A DNA stretch of 64,000 nucleotides from Vibrio aerogenes (GTDB taxonomy: Bacteria; Pseudomonadota; Gammaproteobacteria; Enterobacterales; Vibrionaceae), in the NCBI RefSeq assembly GCF_024346755.1, contig NZ_AP024861.1, positions 3,782,001-3,846,000 on the forward strand, in the 5' to 3' direction. Under the pieces are notes generated by a model. The model did no database searches and was not told the origin of the DNA. It was given only the letters and a program-made list of their open reading frames with translations. Position numbers and translations under genes: made by a program. How positions within the stretch are numbered: position 1 is the first letter of the stretch; every line of letters starts with the position of its first letter. Shown one piece after another: positions 45,435-55,189 of this stretch.

Positions 45435-47915
45435 ATGAAACTTAAACAACATTCAATCAGAATAATGATGCTTGCGTCGTTATCTGTTCCCGTTACTTTC
45501 ACGTCAGTTTATGCATCTGAAAATTCAGATCTTACCACTACCTCAGAAAGTATCTGCACAGATACAACGGCTTATTTTTGCGAAGACTTTAGTGCCGGAA
45601 ATACAGATAACTGGAACTTGCTTCCTGAAAACGAAAACGCTTTTGTTCCTGATGGTCAGTTTGATTTAGTGACCGATCAGGACAATACCATGCTCAGGTA
45701 TACCGCCGGCAGTAAAGGTGGCGTCATTGCCTTGGTGAAACCAGAAGCACTCAGCAAATTAAATAGTGCGGATTATTATGTTGAAGCAAAGATCCGACCA
45801 CGAAAAAACAGCACTACCGCGAATAAACAGCTCTATTTACTGGGCCGGTATCAGGACGGTAATAACTGGTATGCCGGCGCTTTGAACGTTCAAAATTCAA
45901 CCAACAGCACTCAGGTTGAAATTGCGGTCATGAGTGAAGGTAAGCTCTCCCGGGTTAAACGGGCCAAAGTGCCTATTTCACAAGGCACGGCAGGCGCACT
46001 GGACGGCGACTGGCACCAGCTCAGGTTTGTCATGAAAGATCAAACCCTCACCGTCTATTTTGATGGTGATAAAATTGCTTCAACAACTGACACTCAACTC
46101 TCATCTCAGGGATTAATCGGCCTGTGGACATCGAATAAATCATTTGAAATTGATGATATCAATGTCGGTAATGCGGATGAAGAACCAGCATCATTGACCA
46201 TTGACAGTGAATTACTTGAATATGCAGCCGATGCCGGAGACGAAGCAACAACCATTCCGGTCAGCGCCACAACCCGGGACGGAGAAGCAGACACAATCAC
46301 AGTCACATCTGGTGACAGCACAGTTGTCAAAGCCGAACTCCTTGACGGCAATATCGTATTAACACCGCTCTCTCAGGGGAAAGTTACGGTCACAATCACC
46401 ACAGGCTCCGGCGTATCAAAATCAATTCATGCCGTCATTGCTCCGGCCTTTGAGATGCCAACAGCGACTTATTCTTTCACTGATCAGTTAGCTCCTGCGG
46501 CACAAAGCTACAGTGTTTATGAAGATACAACATTATCTGTCACGTTTGATTCTCAACCAACCAAAGGCATTGGCTCGGTCCGGATTTATGATGCTGATGA
46601 CGATACACTGGTTGACCAGATTAATGTTGATACCGATGAAGACAATATTGGTTATAAACAACTCAGAACCATCAAAACACATTCTGTCAGAATCGTTGGT
46701 AATGAAGTCCATATCACACCTCATGCAAATGCTTTGAAGCAGGGGAAAACATATTATGTCGTGATTCCTGAAGCGGCGTTGACTGGTGCAACTCTGGCCG
46801 GTAAAACGTTTGCCGGAATTGGCAGAAACAGCAACTGGGTGTTCACAACCCGGACAAATAAGCCAGACGTAAACAAAACATTCCTGATCGTCGATGATGA
46901 TGGTTATCAGGCTGATTTCCGCTCCGTGCAAGGGGCTATCAATTTTGTTCGCCAATACCACGATACTGAAACACCAATGACCATTTTGGTGAAAGCCGGT
47001 ATTTATGAAGAGCCAATTTATGTTTACGGACAAAAAAATCTGACCATCATGGGAGAGGGCCGGCAACGAACCATCATTACCTACAAAAATAATGAGCAGC
47101 TGAATTCAGGTACCAACGCACGCGCATTGTTCCTGGCTAAAGATGTCGATCTGCTGACTTTGCAGGATTTAACACTGAAAAACACCACCCTGATTGGTGA
47201 AGGCCATCAGGCTGAAGCTTTATATTTCAACAGCAATGAAGGTCGCTTGATTGCTTACCGCAGCAATTTCATCAGTGAACAGGACACACTGATGCTGAAT
47301 GGCTGGACATGGTTCTACAAATCCATGGTGGCAGGAAACGTTGACTTCATCTGGGGTTACACCCATGCATCTCTGTTTGAAAACAGTGAAATCCGTACAT
47401 TGGGTGATTCCAGAGGCCAAAATAATGGCGGCTATATTTTGCAGGCCAGAGTGAAAGACGAAAATGATAAAGGATTTGTGTTCCTCAACTCAATTCTGAC
47501 CAGAGCAGATAGCGAAAATGGTTACTCCGTCGCTGATGATTCAGTCTACCTTGCACGCAGTGGCGGGTGTCCCGGATGCTATGACAATATCGCATTTATT
47601 AACACATGGATGGATGACCATATCCGTAAAACAGGGTGGCTGGATAAGCCGGCACCAACCCCGGAGACTGCATCCTCGACGGCAGGCTGGCGTGAATTTA
47701 ACAGCATGAACATGCTTGGCTATCCACTGGATACCTCTCAACGTCTGGAAGGCACTTATCAAATGACCTGGGAAGATGTGCTGACTGATGGCTACCTGAC
47801 CCGTCAGCAAATTTTTGCAGACTATAATGACGGCGAAGGATGGTTCCCTTATCCACCAATTCCTGAATATCACTGGCATGGCTGGATGAACTGGTTTGAT
47901 ATTATCAGGCTGTAA
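45435..47915 (+). CDS. Secreted pectin methylesterase (CE8) with LamG-like and Ig-like modules
   Basis: This enzyme removes methyl groups from pectin. The 826-residue protein has a signal peptide (cleavage near VYA-SE, residue 27) and a concanavalin/LamG-like domain (about 45-245, FEIDDINVGNAD). A bacterial Ig-like segment follows (about 255-345), then a Big_5/SbsA-type Ig module (about 350-475, ending NWVFTTRT). The CE8 parallel beta-helix domain runs from about 480 to the end: FRSVQGAINFV, IYVYGQKNLTIMGEG, catalytic D617 in EQDTLMLNG, nucleophile D637 in GNVDFIWGY, and GYILQAR. The adhesion-type modules suggest binding to plant cell walls. A strong terminator follows. No pectate lyase or KdgR site was seen nearby. 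Confidence 0.92.
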   Translation: MKLKQHSIRIMMLASLSVPVTFTSVYASENSDLTTTSESICTDTTAYFCEDFSAGNTDNWNLLPENENAFVPDGQFDLVTDQDNTMLRYTAGSKGGVIALVKPEALSKLNSADYYVEAKIRPRKNSTTANKQLYLLGRYQDGNNWYAGALNVQNSTNSTQVEIAVMSEGKLSRVKRAKVPISQGTAGALDGDWHQLRFVMKDQTLTVYFDGDKIASTTDTQLSSQGLIGLWTSNKSFEIDDINVGNADEEPASLTIDSELLEYAADAGDEATTIPVSATTRDGEADTITVTSGDSTVVKAELLDGNIVLTPLSQGKVTVTITTGSGVSKSIHAVIAPAFEMPTATYSFTDQLAPAAQSYSVYEDTTLSVTFDSQPTKGIGSVRIYDADDDTLVDQINVDTDEDNIGYKQLRTIKTHSVRIVGNEVHITPHANALKQGKTYYVVIPEAALTGATLAGKTFAGIGRNSNWVFTTRTNKPDVNKTFLIVDDDGYQADFRSVQGAINFVRQYHDTETPMTILVKAGIYEEPIYVYGQKNLTIMGEGRQRTIITYKNNEQLNSGTNARALFLAKDVDLLTLQDLTLKNTTLIGEGHQAEALYFNSNEGRLIAYRSNFISEQDTLMLNGWTWFYKSMVAGNVDFIWGYTHASLFENSEIRTLGDSRGQNNGGYILQARVKDENDKGFVFLNSILTRADSENGYSVADDSVYLARSGGCPGCYDNIAFINTWMDDHIRKTGWLDKPAPTPETASSTAGWREFNSMNMLGYPLDTSQRLEGTYQMTWEDVLTDGYLTRQQIFADYNDGEGWFPYPPIPEYHWHGWMNWFDIIRL

Positions 47916-47928
47916 CCTACAAGATATG

Positions 47929-47960
47929 CCTGTGCTGATCTGATCAGCACAGGTTTTTTT
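47929..47960 (+). terminator. Terminator of the pectin methylesterase gene
   Basis: CCTGTGCTGATC and GATCAGCACAGG form a 12-base-pair perfect stem followed by seven Ts, 14 bases after the stop codon. Confidence 0.95.
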
Positions 47961-48079
47961 GTGTCATTCACCTCATCATGATTCTCCGCTGTCTTTGACA
48001 AAATCAAAGGTGCAACAGACAAATTGTTTGCGTATATTGGTCGACTCAAACTGTATTCCTGTACGAAGCAAAAATAAGC

Positions 48080-48970
48080 ATGAATGAGAAACGCGCACTG
48101 TTTTTCGGATTAGCCGCCGTCATCTTATGGTCAACCGTAGCAACCGCTTTTAAGCTAACTCTGGCAGTATTTACTCCGGTTCAGATGCTGGTCATTGCCG
48201 GTGTCACTTCGTCATGTGTCTTGTTGATTCTCTGTTTCATTCAGGGAAAAGCGACAGACATCATTCCGACATTTTTAGCTCAGCCAGCCAGTTTCATTCT
48301 TTCCGGCCTGATTAACCCGTTAGGCTATTATCTTATTTTGTTTAAAGCATATGCCCTGCTTCCCGCTTCTCAGGCACAGGCCATTAACTATAGCTGGGCA
48401 ATTACCTTAACGATTATGGCTGCCATCTTTCTCAGACAGCCAATCCGGCATAAGGACTATCTCGCAGCTGCAATCTGCTATCTGGGCGTTTTGGTGATTG
48501 CCACGCAGGGCAATTTGCTGACACTTCACTTTCAAAGTCCGGCTGGTGTCGGACTGGCTTTACTGTCCACACTGCTCTGGTCAGGTTACTGGATTTTGAA
48601 TACCAAAAATAAAGCAGATCCCATTATCAGTATTTTGCTTGGTTTTTTGGTTGCACTCCCGCTGATGATAACTCTTGCCTGCTATGAACAGGCCGACTGG
48701 ACAACGCAACATCTGTCCGGCTGGCTGAGTGCTGTTTATATTGGTGTGTTTGAAATGGGGATTACTTTTTTTCTCTGGATCAGCGCGCTTCGTCTGACTC
48801 AAAATACCTCACGCATCAGCAACCTGATTTTTATCTCGCCCTTTCTGTCTCTGATATTTCTGGCAACGATCATTCATGAACCTATCCACATCTCGACAGT
48901 GGTTGGCTTAGTGATTATTATTACCGGCCTGATCATTCAGCAGTATCAGAAAAAACGTAAGAAACATTGA
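48080..48970 (+). CDS. EamA-family (DMT) transporter
   Basis: The 296-residue inner-membrane protein has about ten hydrophobic segments in two EamA repeats, the first starting LFFGLAAVILWSTVATAFKL and the second GVGLALLSTLLWSGYWILNTK. The family exports or imports small metabolites such as amino acids, nucleosides or sugars. The substrate cannot be told from sequence. It is between the pectinase terminator and a Sel1-repeat gene; no functional link to either is evident. Confidence 0.9.
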   Translation: MNEKRALFFGLAAVILWSTVATAFKLTLAVFTPVQMLVIAGVTSSCVLLILCFIQGKATDIIPTFLAQPASFILSGLINPLGYYLILFKAYALLPASQAQAINYSWAITLTIMAAIFLRQPIRHKDYLAAAICYLGVLVIATQGNLLTLHFQSPAGVGLALLSTLLWSGYWILNTKNKADPIISILLGFLVALPLMITLACYEQADWTTQHLSGWLSAVYIGVFEMGITFFLWISALRLTQNTSRISNLIFISPFLSLIFLATIIHEPIHISTVVGLVIIITGLIIQQYQKKRKKH

Positions 48971-49067
48971 ACTAATTACAATTCTATTGGTTTAAATGCT
49001 GAGAAGCTTCATACGGCTTCACCGATTAACAAGATTTATCAACGCATTGCATTCAAAAAGGTCAATC

Positions 49068-49847
49068 ATGAAACTAATAAAAGCCTTAATCTCAGTTCTG
49101 TTGCTGACAAACCTGTGTTTTGCAAACGCATACGACGATGGCTTGAAAGCATTAAAATCCGGGGATAAAGAAAAAGCACTGGCGCTTTTTAAACAGAGTA
49201 AAAACCCACTTGCCTTAATGAATGTTGGTGTTTTTTATACCCAACAGAAGGATTACAAAGAAGCATTAAACTGGTATGTCAAAGCAGCTGAGCTAGGTGA
49301 TCCTGTTGCCCAGGCAAAAACCGGCAGTCTCTATGAAAGAGGAATAGGCACGAAAGCTGATTACAGAAAAGCAGCAGAATGGTTTTATAAAGCAGCCAAA
49401 CAAGGTAGTGCGATGGCACAGCACAACCTTGCTAATATGTATATGGATGGCCGTGGTGTGAAAGAAAGTCATGAAAAAGCTTTTAAACTATATACACTGG
49501 CATCAAAGCAGGGTATGACTTTTTCAATGTATAAACTGGCAAGAATGTACAGAGATGGCATTGCTACCAAACAAGATTATCAGGAAGCAGCTAAGTGGTA
49601 TCAAAAAGCTGTCGATGGAAGAGATACCAATAGCGCCCTTGAGCTCGGTATGCTTTATTATCAGGGTACCGGGTTGAAAAAAGATCAACCACTGGCCTTT
49701 AAATATATCGAATTTTCGGCACGGGCAGGAAACAAGAAAGCACAAGACAGAATAAAGAAAATATGTAAAGAAAACAGTGAACTGTCATCAAAATTCACCT
49801 GTAAACACCTGGATGTCTTTGATAAAAAAGCCGCTGACACCAAATAG
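49068..49847 (+). CDS. Sel1-repeat (SEL1-like TPR) exported protein
   Basis: The 259-residue protein has a signal peptide (LIKALISVLLLTNLCFANA) and a row of 36-residue Sel1 repeats, for example DPVAQAKTGSLYERGIGTKADYRKAAEWFYKAAKQGS followed by AMAQHNLANMYMDGRGVKESHEKAFKLYTLASKQG in separate repeats. These repeats form protein-binding solenoids. The start is ATG 49068 after AAAAAGG; the frame is open 24 codons upstream without support. The partner is unknown. C-terminal cysteines (KKICKEN, KFTCKHL) may form a disulfide. A perfect-stem terminator follows. Confidence 0.88.
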   Translation: MKLIKALISVLLLTNLCFANAYDDGLKALKSGDKEKALALFKQSKNPLALMNVGVFYTQQKDYKEALNWYVKAAELGDPVAQAKTGSLYERGIGTKADYRKAAEWFYKAAKQGSAMAQHNLANMYMDGRGVKESHEKAFKLYTLASKQGMTFSMYKLARMYRDGIATKQDYQEAAKWYQKAVDGRDTNSALELGMLYYQGTGLKKDQPLAFKYIEFSARAGNKKAQDRIKKICKENSELSSKFTCKHLDVFDKKAADTK

Positions 49848-49885
49848 TTCACATATGTCATATTGAATACCAAGCTAATCCTGTG

Positions 49886-49927
49886 CAGGGAATGATATGA
49901 ATAAAACCATATCATTCCCTGTTTTTT
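49886..49927 (+). terminator. Terminator of the Sel1-repeat gene
   Basis: CAGGGAATGATAT and ATATCATTCCCTG form a 13-base-pair perfect stem around a GAATAAAACC loop, followed by six Ts. Confidence 0.95.
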
Positions 49928-50186
49928 CAGCAGTCCCTAGAGCACGCTCTAGCTTCAAATAAACAATTCACACTTGCATACTCTGTTGGCCTTTGATGCG
50001 GCTGGAAGAGGATTTCGTCAATTGTCAATTCATGGCGTCCCGCCGAAATTCTGTATAAAACATTTCAGTACAAAACATATGTAAGCGCTCATTTTTCTCT
50101 GTGAAAGATAGCGAACAATCAACACGCTGACATCGTTCGGGTATAATCCACCGTCCATTTGTTCGCAGGTCAACTCAGGAAATATT
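49928..50186. other. Intergenic region before the small membrane protein
   Basis: After the terminator there is a 16-base palindrome CTAGAGCACGCTCTAG (49937-49952) and otherwise unremarkable sequence. No gene is supported in either strand. Confidence 0.5.
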
Positions 50187-50564
50187 ATGTCCAAACGTCC
50201 ATGGTCAGTTAAGATTATCAGCTGGTTTTTAATGATCGCCGGTGTGATGACCCTCATTTCTGTTTTCATCAGTACAAACAATCCGGAGGTCATGGAAATT
50301 ATGAAAAAAAGTATGATACCGGTCCATGTCCAGATCATTTTTTCATATGTGGGCAGCGTCATCACTTTTATCTGCGGCTTACAGATACACCGGGGGAAAA
50401 TTGCAGGCAGGCACCTTTATATCGGATGGACAATAGTTTCGTTAATCATCAGCCTGATAGTAACTCCGGATAAAAAAATGATTGTTCCCGGCCTGATCTT
50501 TTCTGCCACTATCATTTTCTTTTTATTCAGCGCCAAAGCGACAGAGTTCTTCAGAGTTGAGTAA
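50187..50564 (+). CDS. Small four-helix inner-membrane protein of unknown function
   Basis: The 125-residue protein has four hydrophobic segments at about 9-28, 45-65, 75-92 and 97-115, with a positive N-terminus (MSKRPWSVKII). No family is recognised. It is preceded by CAGGAAATATT, a fair ribosome binding site. It converges on the first cellulase, whose terminator lies between them. Confidence 0.7.
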   Translation: MSKRPWSVKIISWFLMIAGVMTLISVFISTNNPEVMEIMKKSMIPVHVQIIFSYVGSVITFICGLQIHRGKIAGRHLYIGWTIVSLIISLIVTPDKKMIVPGLIFSATIIFFLFSAKATEFFRVE

Positions 50565-50632
50565 ACTTTCCCAACCCGGTCAGTGGCAACATTGTCAGGC
50601 TATCTTACTTACGATCAGGAGAGGTTTGCGAT

Positions 50633-50661
50633 AAAAAAGAGAGGAGCACACAGCCCCTCTC
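50633..50661 (-). terminator. Terminator of the first cellulase gene
   Basis: On the minus strand GAGAGGGGC and GCTCCTCTC form a stem with one mismatch, followed by six Ts, about 30 bases after the stop codon. Confidence 0.92.
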
Positions 50662-50692
50662 AGATATAACCCATTGAATAATTGCTCAGCAA

Positions 50693-52651
50693 TTATTGGG
50701 CATTCGCTTTCCACAACCGTTGAAGCATTTCCCATTTCTCAGTTTCGAAACCAGTCCATGTACCCCAGCCTGATGTATTTGTACGTGCATCATACGCGTG
50801 AGTGTATAAACCGCCGGTATCGTCTGACTCTGGGTTAATACCCCAGTAACAACCTTCGATCTTTCTGTCTGACATGTAGTCAACCAGCGCATTCTGCCAT
50901 TTTTTATCATAGTCAGATTTTGGCAGGAAGTTCCACATATCCTGAATACGGATTGCACCAGATTTTGGCCAGTCATAGTGACCACCAAATTCACCCAGGA
51001 TAACAGCATAGCCTTTGTCTTTCAGATAACCAAAGTGCTCTTCCCAGCCTTTTTTCAGCATATCGGGTTTGATCACGATGTTACATTTGGCTTTCGCAGC
51101 AGCATCTTCAGACAAACCGACACAATCAGGATTTGTTTGATCAACAAACTGTGGCTGAACAGAAACAGAAGGTCCGTAAGTATGTGGAGAAATAACTAAA
51201 CGGTCTTTTGGAATGTCCAGCGGATCAGTGGCCATTGAGTAGAAGTTTTCGCCCCAGTTCGGGTTCAGCTCTTCATCGCCGTGTGGGTTTTTCGTACCAT
51301 CTGATTTTGCACTACCAACCCCTTCAACCCAGACAAGTACGTTTTTGTTTTCTTCGTTGATTGCCTGATAAGCGTGTTCTGCCAGAGTTTTCCACTCAGA
51401 CCACGTGTAATCCCATGGTTCGTTAAAGATATCGATACCCAGAATGTTGTTCACTTTCAGTTCATCAGCAAAGCGAGCCAACTCACGTAAGTTCTCCAGC
51501 CATTTCTGCTCGTTATATTCCTGAACAGTGACACCAGGACCAACATCCGTACCACAAGAGTAGTCTTCACGTTTGTAGATGTAATTATCACGGGTTGCAT
51601 CAGTGTATGGTGGTGTTGCATCCAGACGACCCGCACGCCAACCAAGATAGTTTGAACAAGAGTGAATATCTAACAGAATATCAAGACCATTCTTATCTGC
51701 CAGTTTAATGAAATCTTCTAACTGTTGACGAGCATTTGTTGCACGAACGGACTGATGGTTTTTAAATACTTTTGGCTGGCCCTGAGGGTCATTCGGATCT
51801 AAAGTTTGAGGCGCAATAGGAAGACGGATCAGGTTAATTCCTTTTGCTTTAATTTCATCCATTGTTTGCTGGATTGTACGGCCAGTACCCTGGCTGTTAT
51901 TTGCCCAGAATGTATTACCAACGTAAAGCTCCATTGGGGCACCATTCGGGTTTACACCATCACTTGGTAATTCGTGACGACCTTCAAGACCGAACCATGA
52001 ACCACAGTGAACAGGTTTAACCTCACCATCTTTAGTAATACGACCGTTATCATTGACACGGAAGACGACCTGATTACCACCATCTTTTCCATCAGTGCTA
52101 CCAGTGTCACCGCCAGTATTACCAGTGTCACCGCCAGTATTACCTGTGTCGCCACCCGTATCACCAGTGTCACCACCCGTATTACCTGTGTCACCGCCAG
52201 TATTACCTGTGTCACCGCCAGTATTGCCTGTGTCACCACCAGTATTGCCTGTGTCAGAAGCATCACACAGAGAACCAGTCAGAGAAGGAACTTCAGATGA
52301 ACCTGCACCACTTAACTGGAAACCAAATGAAGTGCTTTGTCCTGGCTGCAGTCCACCATTGTAACCCATGTTATTGATGACATAAGGATTTGAGCCAGAA
52401 GACTGTGCATTCCAGATATTTGTAATACGGGCACTGCCATCGTACTCCCAGCCAATGTTCCACGCAGTCACTGCGCTATCAGTATCATTTTGAACTGTCA
52501 CATTGACAATGGCACCGGCACCCCAGTCACTCTGAACTTCATATGTACAACTTGCATACGCTGAACCTGATAAAGCTGCCAGAGCCAGGCTCACGCCGAC
52601 ACTGAGTGCACGTTTCGCACATCTGACGTCTTTACGGAAAGTTTTTCTCAT
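50693..52651 (-). CDS. CBM2-GH5 endoglucanase with DTGNTGG linker
   Basis: This secreted cellulase hydrolyses beta-1,4-glucan. The 652-residue protein has an N-terminal signal (cleavage near AYA-S, residue 33) and a CBM2-type cellulose-binding domain (about 35-129) with its end-to-end cysteine pair C35/C129. A linker of seven tandem DTGNTGG-type heptads follows (about 133-186). The glycoside hydrolase family 5 domain spans about 195-652, with acid/base E411 in FNEPW and nucleophile E554 in ILGEFGG; RLPIAP and HTYGP are also family motifs. AAGGAAC precedes the ATG. The catalytic domain is nearly identical to that of the next gene, so the pair arose by tandem duplication. Confidence 0.94.
   Translation of the reverse strand: MRKTFRKDVRCAKRALSVGVSLALAALSGSAYASCTYEVQSDWGAGAIVNVTVQNDTDSAVTAWNIGWEYDGSARITNIWNAQSSGSNPYVINNMGYNGGLQPGQSTSFGFQLSGAGSSEVPSLTGSLCDASDTGNTGGDTGNTGGDTGNTGGDTGNTGGDTGDTGGDTGNTGGDTGNTGGDTGSTDGKDGGNQVVFRVNDNGRITKDGEVKPVHCGSWFGLEGRHELPSDGVNPNGAPMELYVGNTFWANNSQGTGRTIQQTMDEIKAKGINLIRLPIAPQTLDPNDPQGQPKVFKNHQSVRATNARQQLEDFIKLADKNGLDILLDIHSCSNYLGWRAGRLDATPPYTDATRDNYIYKREDYSCGTDVGPGVTVQEYNEQKWLENLRELARFADELKVNNILGIDIFNEPWDYTWSEWKTLAEHAYQAINEENKNVLVWVEGVGSAKSDGTKNPHGDEELNPNWGENFYSMATDPLDIPKDRLVISPHTYGPSVSVQPQFVDQTNPDCVGLSEDAAAKAKCNIVIKPDMLKKGWEEHFGYLKDKGYAVILGEFGGHYDWPKSGAIRIQDMWNFLPKSDYDKKWQNALVDYMSDRKIEGCYWGINPESDDTGGLYTHAYDARTNTSGWGTWTGFETEKWEMLQRLWKANAQ
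52097..52252 (-). repeat. 21-base tandem repeat coding the cellulase linker
   Basis: Seven consecutive 21-base units encode DTGNTGG (one reads DTGDTGG). Codon choice varies between units, so the repeat is maintained at both DNA and protein level and could expand or contract by slippage. Confidence 0.9.
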
Positions 52652-53262
52652 TTTTTGTTCCTTTATATAAAAAGTAAGACTATTTTTATTTTTTAGTTAT
52701 ATAGAAATAAATAGACCCTGAGACAGAAACTCTTCAGTCGCACTATTCAAACGAACTGAAAAAACCACTCAGAATAAATATGAAATTGGAGCGAAAGAAT
52801 AACATTGAAAGTTGATTTTCTTTCACAGTTAAATTTCACGTAAAAACTAATCATCCATACATATCATGTCAACCGGTATTAAATAACACCGGGTTAAATT
52901 CGTATAAAAAACATGCTAAACGTTAATACCATTCAAAAAAATATCAACTTTTAAAGATTGATTTATCATTATAAGATATTGAATATTTGCGATAAATATC
53001 AAATAAAGACAATGTAACCCGTACCATTATTCAGACCTTAATAAAAATGAACTTACTGTTAAAAAGAAGGATCATGGAAATAAGGTCACAAAAAATAATT
53101 TATTAAAAAATCAAAAATATGGACAAGAACAAGTATAAAGATATCCTTTCGTCAATAATGAAATCTATTTTCCAGATAAAAAGCACCCAATAAAAACTAA
53201 CAGTATTTTTTCCTTAAGCTCACACAAATATTATAAGCGTCAGTTCCTTTATAAATAACAAC
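52652..53262. other. A+T-rich intergenic region between the two cellulase genes
   Basis: This stretch carries the promoter of the left cellulase. ACCGGT and an adjacent CACCGGG occur around 52871-52895. No ORF of note is present. The right half is about 75 percent A+T. Confidence 0.6.
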
Positions 53263-53294
53263 CAAAAAAAGAGGAGCCTGAGCTCCTCTTTTAT
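53263..53294 (-). terminator. Terminator of the second cellulase gene
   Basis: AAGAGGAGC and GCTCCTCTT form a perfect nine-base-pair stem with a four-base loop. The minus strand is followed by seven Ts after the stem, and the plus strand side also has TTTTA, so it may be bidirectional. Confidence 0.92.
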
Positions 53295-53329
53295 TATTGA
53301 TGTACTTTTAACGATGTAAAACTCAGCAA

Positions 53330-55189
53330 TTATTTTGGATTTGAATCCCACAACCGTTGAAGCATTTCCCATTTCTCAGTTTCAAAGCCAGTCCATTCAC
53401 CCCAGCCAGATGTATTGGTGCGGGCATCATATGCGTGGGTGTATAAGCCACCGGTGTCATCTGATTCAGGGTTAATACCCCAGTAACAACCTTCAATTTT
53501 CTTATCAGACATGTAGTCAACCAGTGCATTCTGCCATTTTTGGTCATAATCAGATTTAGGCAGGAAGCTCCACATGTCCTGAATACGGATCGCGCCAGAT
53601 TTTGGCCAGTCATAGTGACCACCAAACTCACCCAATACAACCGCATAACCTTTGTCTTTCAGATAACCGAAGTGCTCTTCCCAACCTGATTTCAGCAGAT
53701 CAGAATCAATCACAATGTTACATTTCGCTTTTGCAGCCGCATCTTCAGATAGTCCGGCACACTCTGGTTGAGCAGGATCCATGAACTGTTTCTGAACAGA
53801 CACTGAAGGACCGTATGTGTGAGGAGAGATAACTAAGCGATCTTTTGGAATATCGAGCGGACTGGTCGCCATTGAGTAGAAGTTTTCACCCCAGTTCGGG
53901 TTAGTATCTTCATCACCATGAGGGTTTGCCGTACCATCAGATGTAGAACTACCGATACCTTCAACCCAGACAAGCACGTTTTTGTTCTCTTCGTTAATTG
54001 CCTGATAAGCATCTTCTGCCAGTGATTTCCATTCTGACCAGGTGTAATCCCATGGTTCGTTAAAGATATCGATACCCAGAATGTTGTTTACACCCAGTTC
54101 ATCCGCAAAACGAGCCAGTTGACGTAAGTCTTCAAGCCATTTCTGTTCGTTATATTCCTGAACAGTCACACCTTCACCCACATCAGTACCGCAAGAGTAA
54201 TCTTCACGTTTGTAAATGTAGTTATCACGGGTTGCATCTGTATATGGCGGTGTTGCATCCAAACGGCCGGCACGCCAACCAAGATAGTTAGAACAAGAGT
54301 GGATATCTAACAGGATATCGAGATCATTTTTATCCGCCAGTTTAATGAAATCTTCCAGAGCCTGACGAGCATTGGTTGCACGAACAGAGGCATGGTTTTT
54401 AAACACAGCAGGCTGTCCCTGAGGATCATCAGCATCAAGTGTTTGCGGAGCAATAGGCAGACGAATCAGGTTGATGCCTTTCGCTTTGATTTCATCCATT
54501 GTTTGCTGGATGGTACGGCCAGTACCCTGGCTGTTATTTGCCCAGAATGTATTACCAACATAAAGTTCCATTGGCGCACCATTCGGGTTAGTTGCATCCG
54601 TTGGTAATTCGTGGCGGCCTTCCAGACCAAACCATGAACCACAGTGAACCGGTTTAACTTCGCCATCTTTGGTAATACGGCCTTCATCATTAACACGGAA
54701 GACAACCTGATTTCCGTCGGTTGGATCCGTTGGGTCAGTTGGATCCGTTGGGTCAGTTGGATCGGTTGGGTCAGTCGGATCCGTTGGGTCAGTTGGATCG
54801 GTTGAACAGAGTGAACCTGTCAGCGTTGGAACTTCAGAAGCGCCTGTTGCCTGGAAGCCAAACGTCGCACTGGAGCCTGGTTGCAAGCTACCATTATGAC
54901 TGGCATTGGTCGCTGTATAAGGATTCGTACCAGAAAGAGTGACATTCCATGAGTTAGAGATGGTAGCACCTTTGGTATATTCCCATCCCACGTTCCATGA
55001 AGACACAGCGCTGGATGTATCGTTTGTCACTGTAATGTTCGCGGCAAACCCGGTACCCCAATCATTTTGTACTTCGTATACACACTTCGCAAATGTAGAT
55101 CCAGACAATGCAGCCAAAGCCAGACCAATCCCAATACTTAGCGCCTTTTTCCTGCAACTGACGTTCCTGAAAACTTGTTGTTTTCTCAT
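53330..55189 (-). CDS. CBM2-GH5 endoglucanase with TDP linker
   Basis: This 619-residue paralogue of the adjacent cellulase has the same plan: signal peptide (cleavage near TFA-K), CBM2 (about 36-128, C36/C128), linker, and GH5 domain with E375 (FNEPW) and E518 (VLGEFGG). The linker is different: a run of about eight TDP triplets (about 130-155) in place of the DTGNTGG heptads. CBM sequences have also diverged (FAANITVTNDTSSAVSSWNVGWEY), whereas the catalytic domains are nearly identical. The ATG at 55189 has AAGGAG six bases upstream; five more codons are open. A perfect operator-like palindrome lies 135 bases upstream. Confidence 0.94.
   Translation of the reverse strand: MRKQQVFRNVSCRKKALSIGIGLALAALSGSTFAKCVYEVQNDWGTGFAANITVTNDTSSAVSSWNVGWEYTKGATISNSWNVTLSGTNPYTATNASHNGSLQPGSSATFGFQATGASEVPTLTGSLCSTDPTDPTDPTDPTDPTDPTDPTDPTDPTDGNQVVFRVNDEGRITKDGEVKPVHCGSWFGLEGRHELPTDATNPNGAPMELYVGNTFWANNSQGTGRTIQQTMDEIKAKGINLIRLPIAPQTLDADDPQGQPAVFKNHASVRATNARQALEDFIKLADKNDLDILLDIHSCSNYLGWRAGRLDATPPYTDATRDNYIYKREDYSCGTDVGEGVTVQEYNEQKWLEDLRQLARFADELGVNNILGIDIFNEPWDYTWSEWKSLAEDAYQAINEENKNVLVWVEGIGSSTSDGTANPHGDEDTNPNWGENFYSMATSPLDIPKDRLVISPHTYGPSVSVQKQFMDPAQPECAGLSEDAAAKAKCNIVIDSDLLKSGWEEHFGYLKDKGYAVVLGEFGGHYDWPKSGAIRIQDMWSFLPKSDYDQKWQNALVDYMSDKKIEGCYWGINPESDDTGGLYTHAYDARTNTSGWGEWTGFETEKWEMLQRLWDSNPK
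54725..54802 (-). repeat. 9-base tandem repeat coding the (TDP)n linker
   Basis: Consecutive ACCGATCCAACTGACCCA-type units, with GATCC and GATCG variants alternating, encode threonine-aspartate-proline triplets. The alternation of two variants suggests an 18-base higher-order unit. Confidence 0.88.

Noticed and set aside
52090..52260. CRISPR-like array
   Set aside because: The 21-base units are contiguous, without spacers, and encode the cellulase linker.
52007..52364. Plus-strand ORFs across the cellulase linker repeat
   Set aside because: The repetitive products (SPPVLP- or TASI-type) are complements of the DTGNTGG coding repeat.
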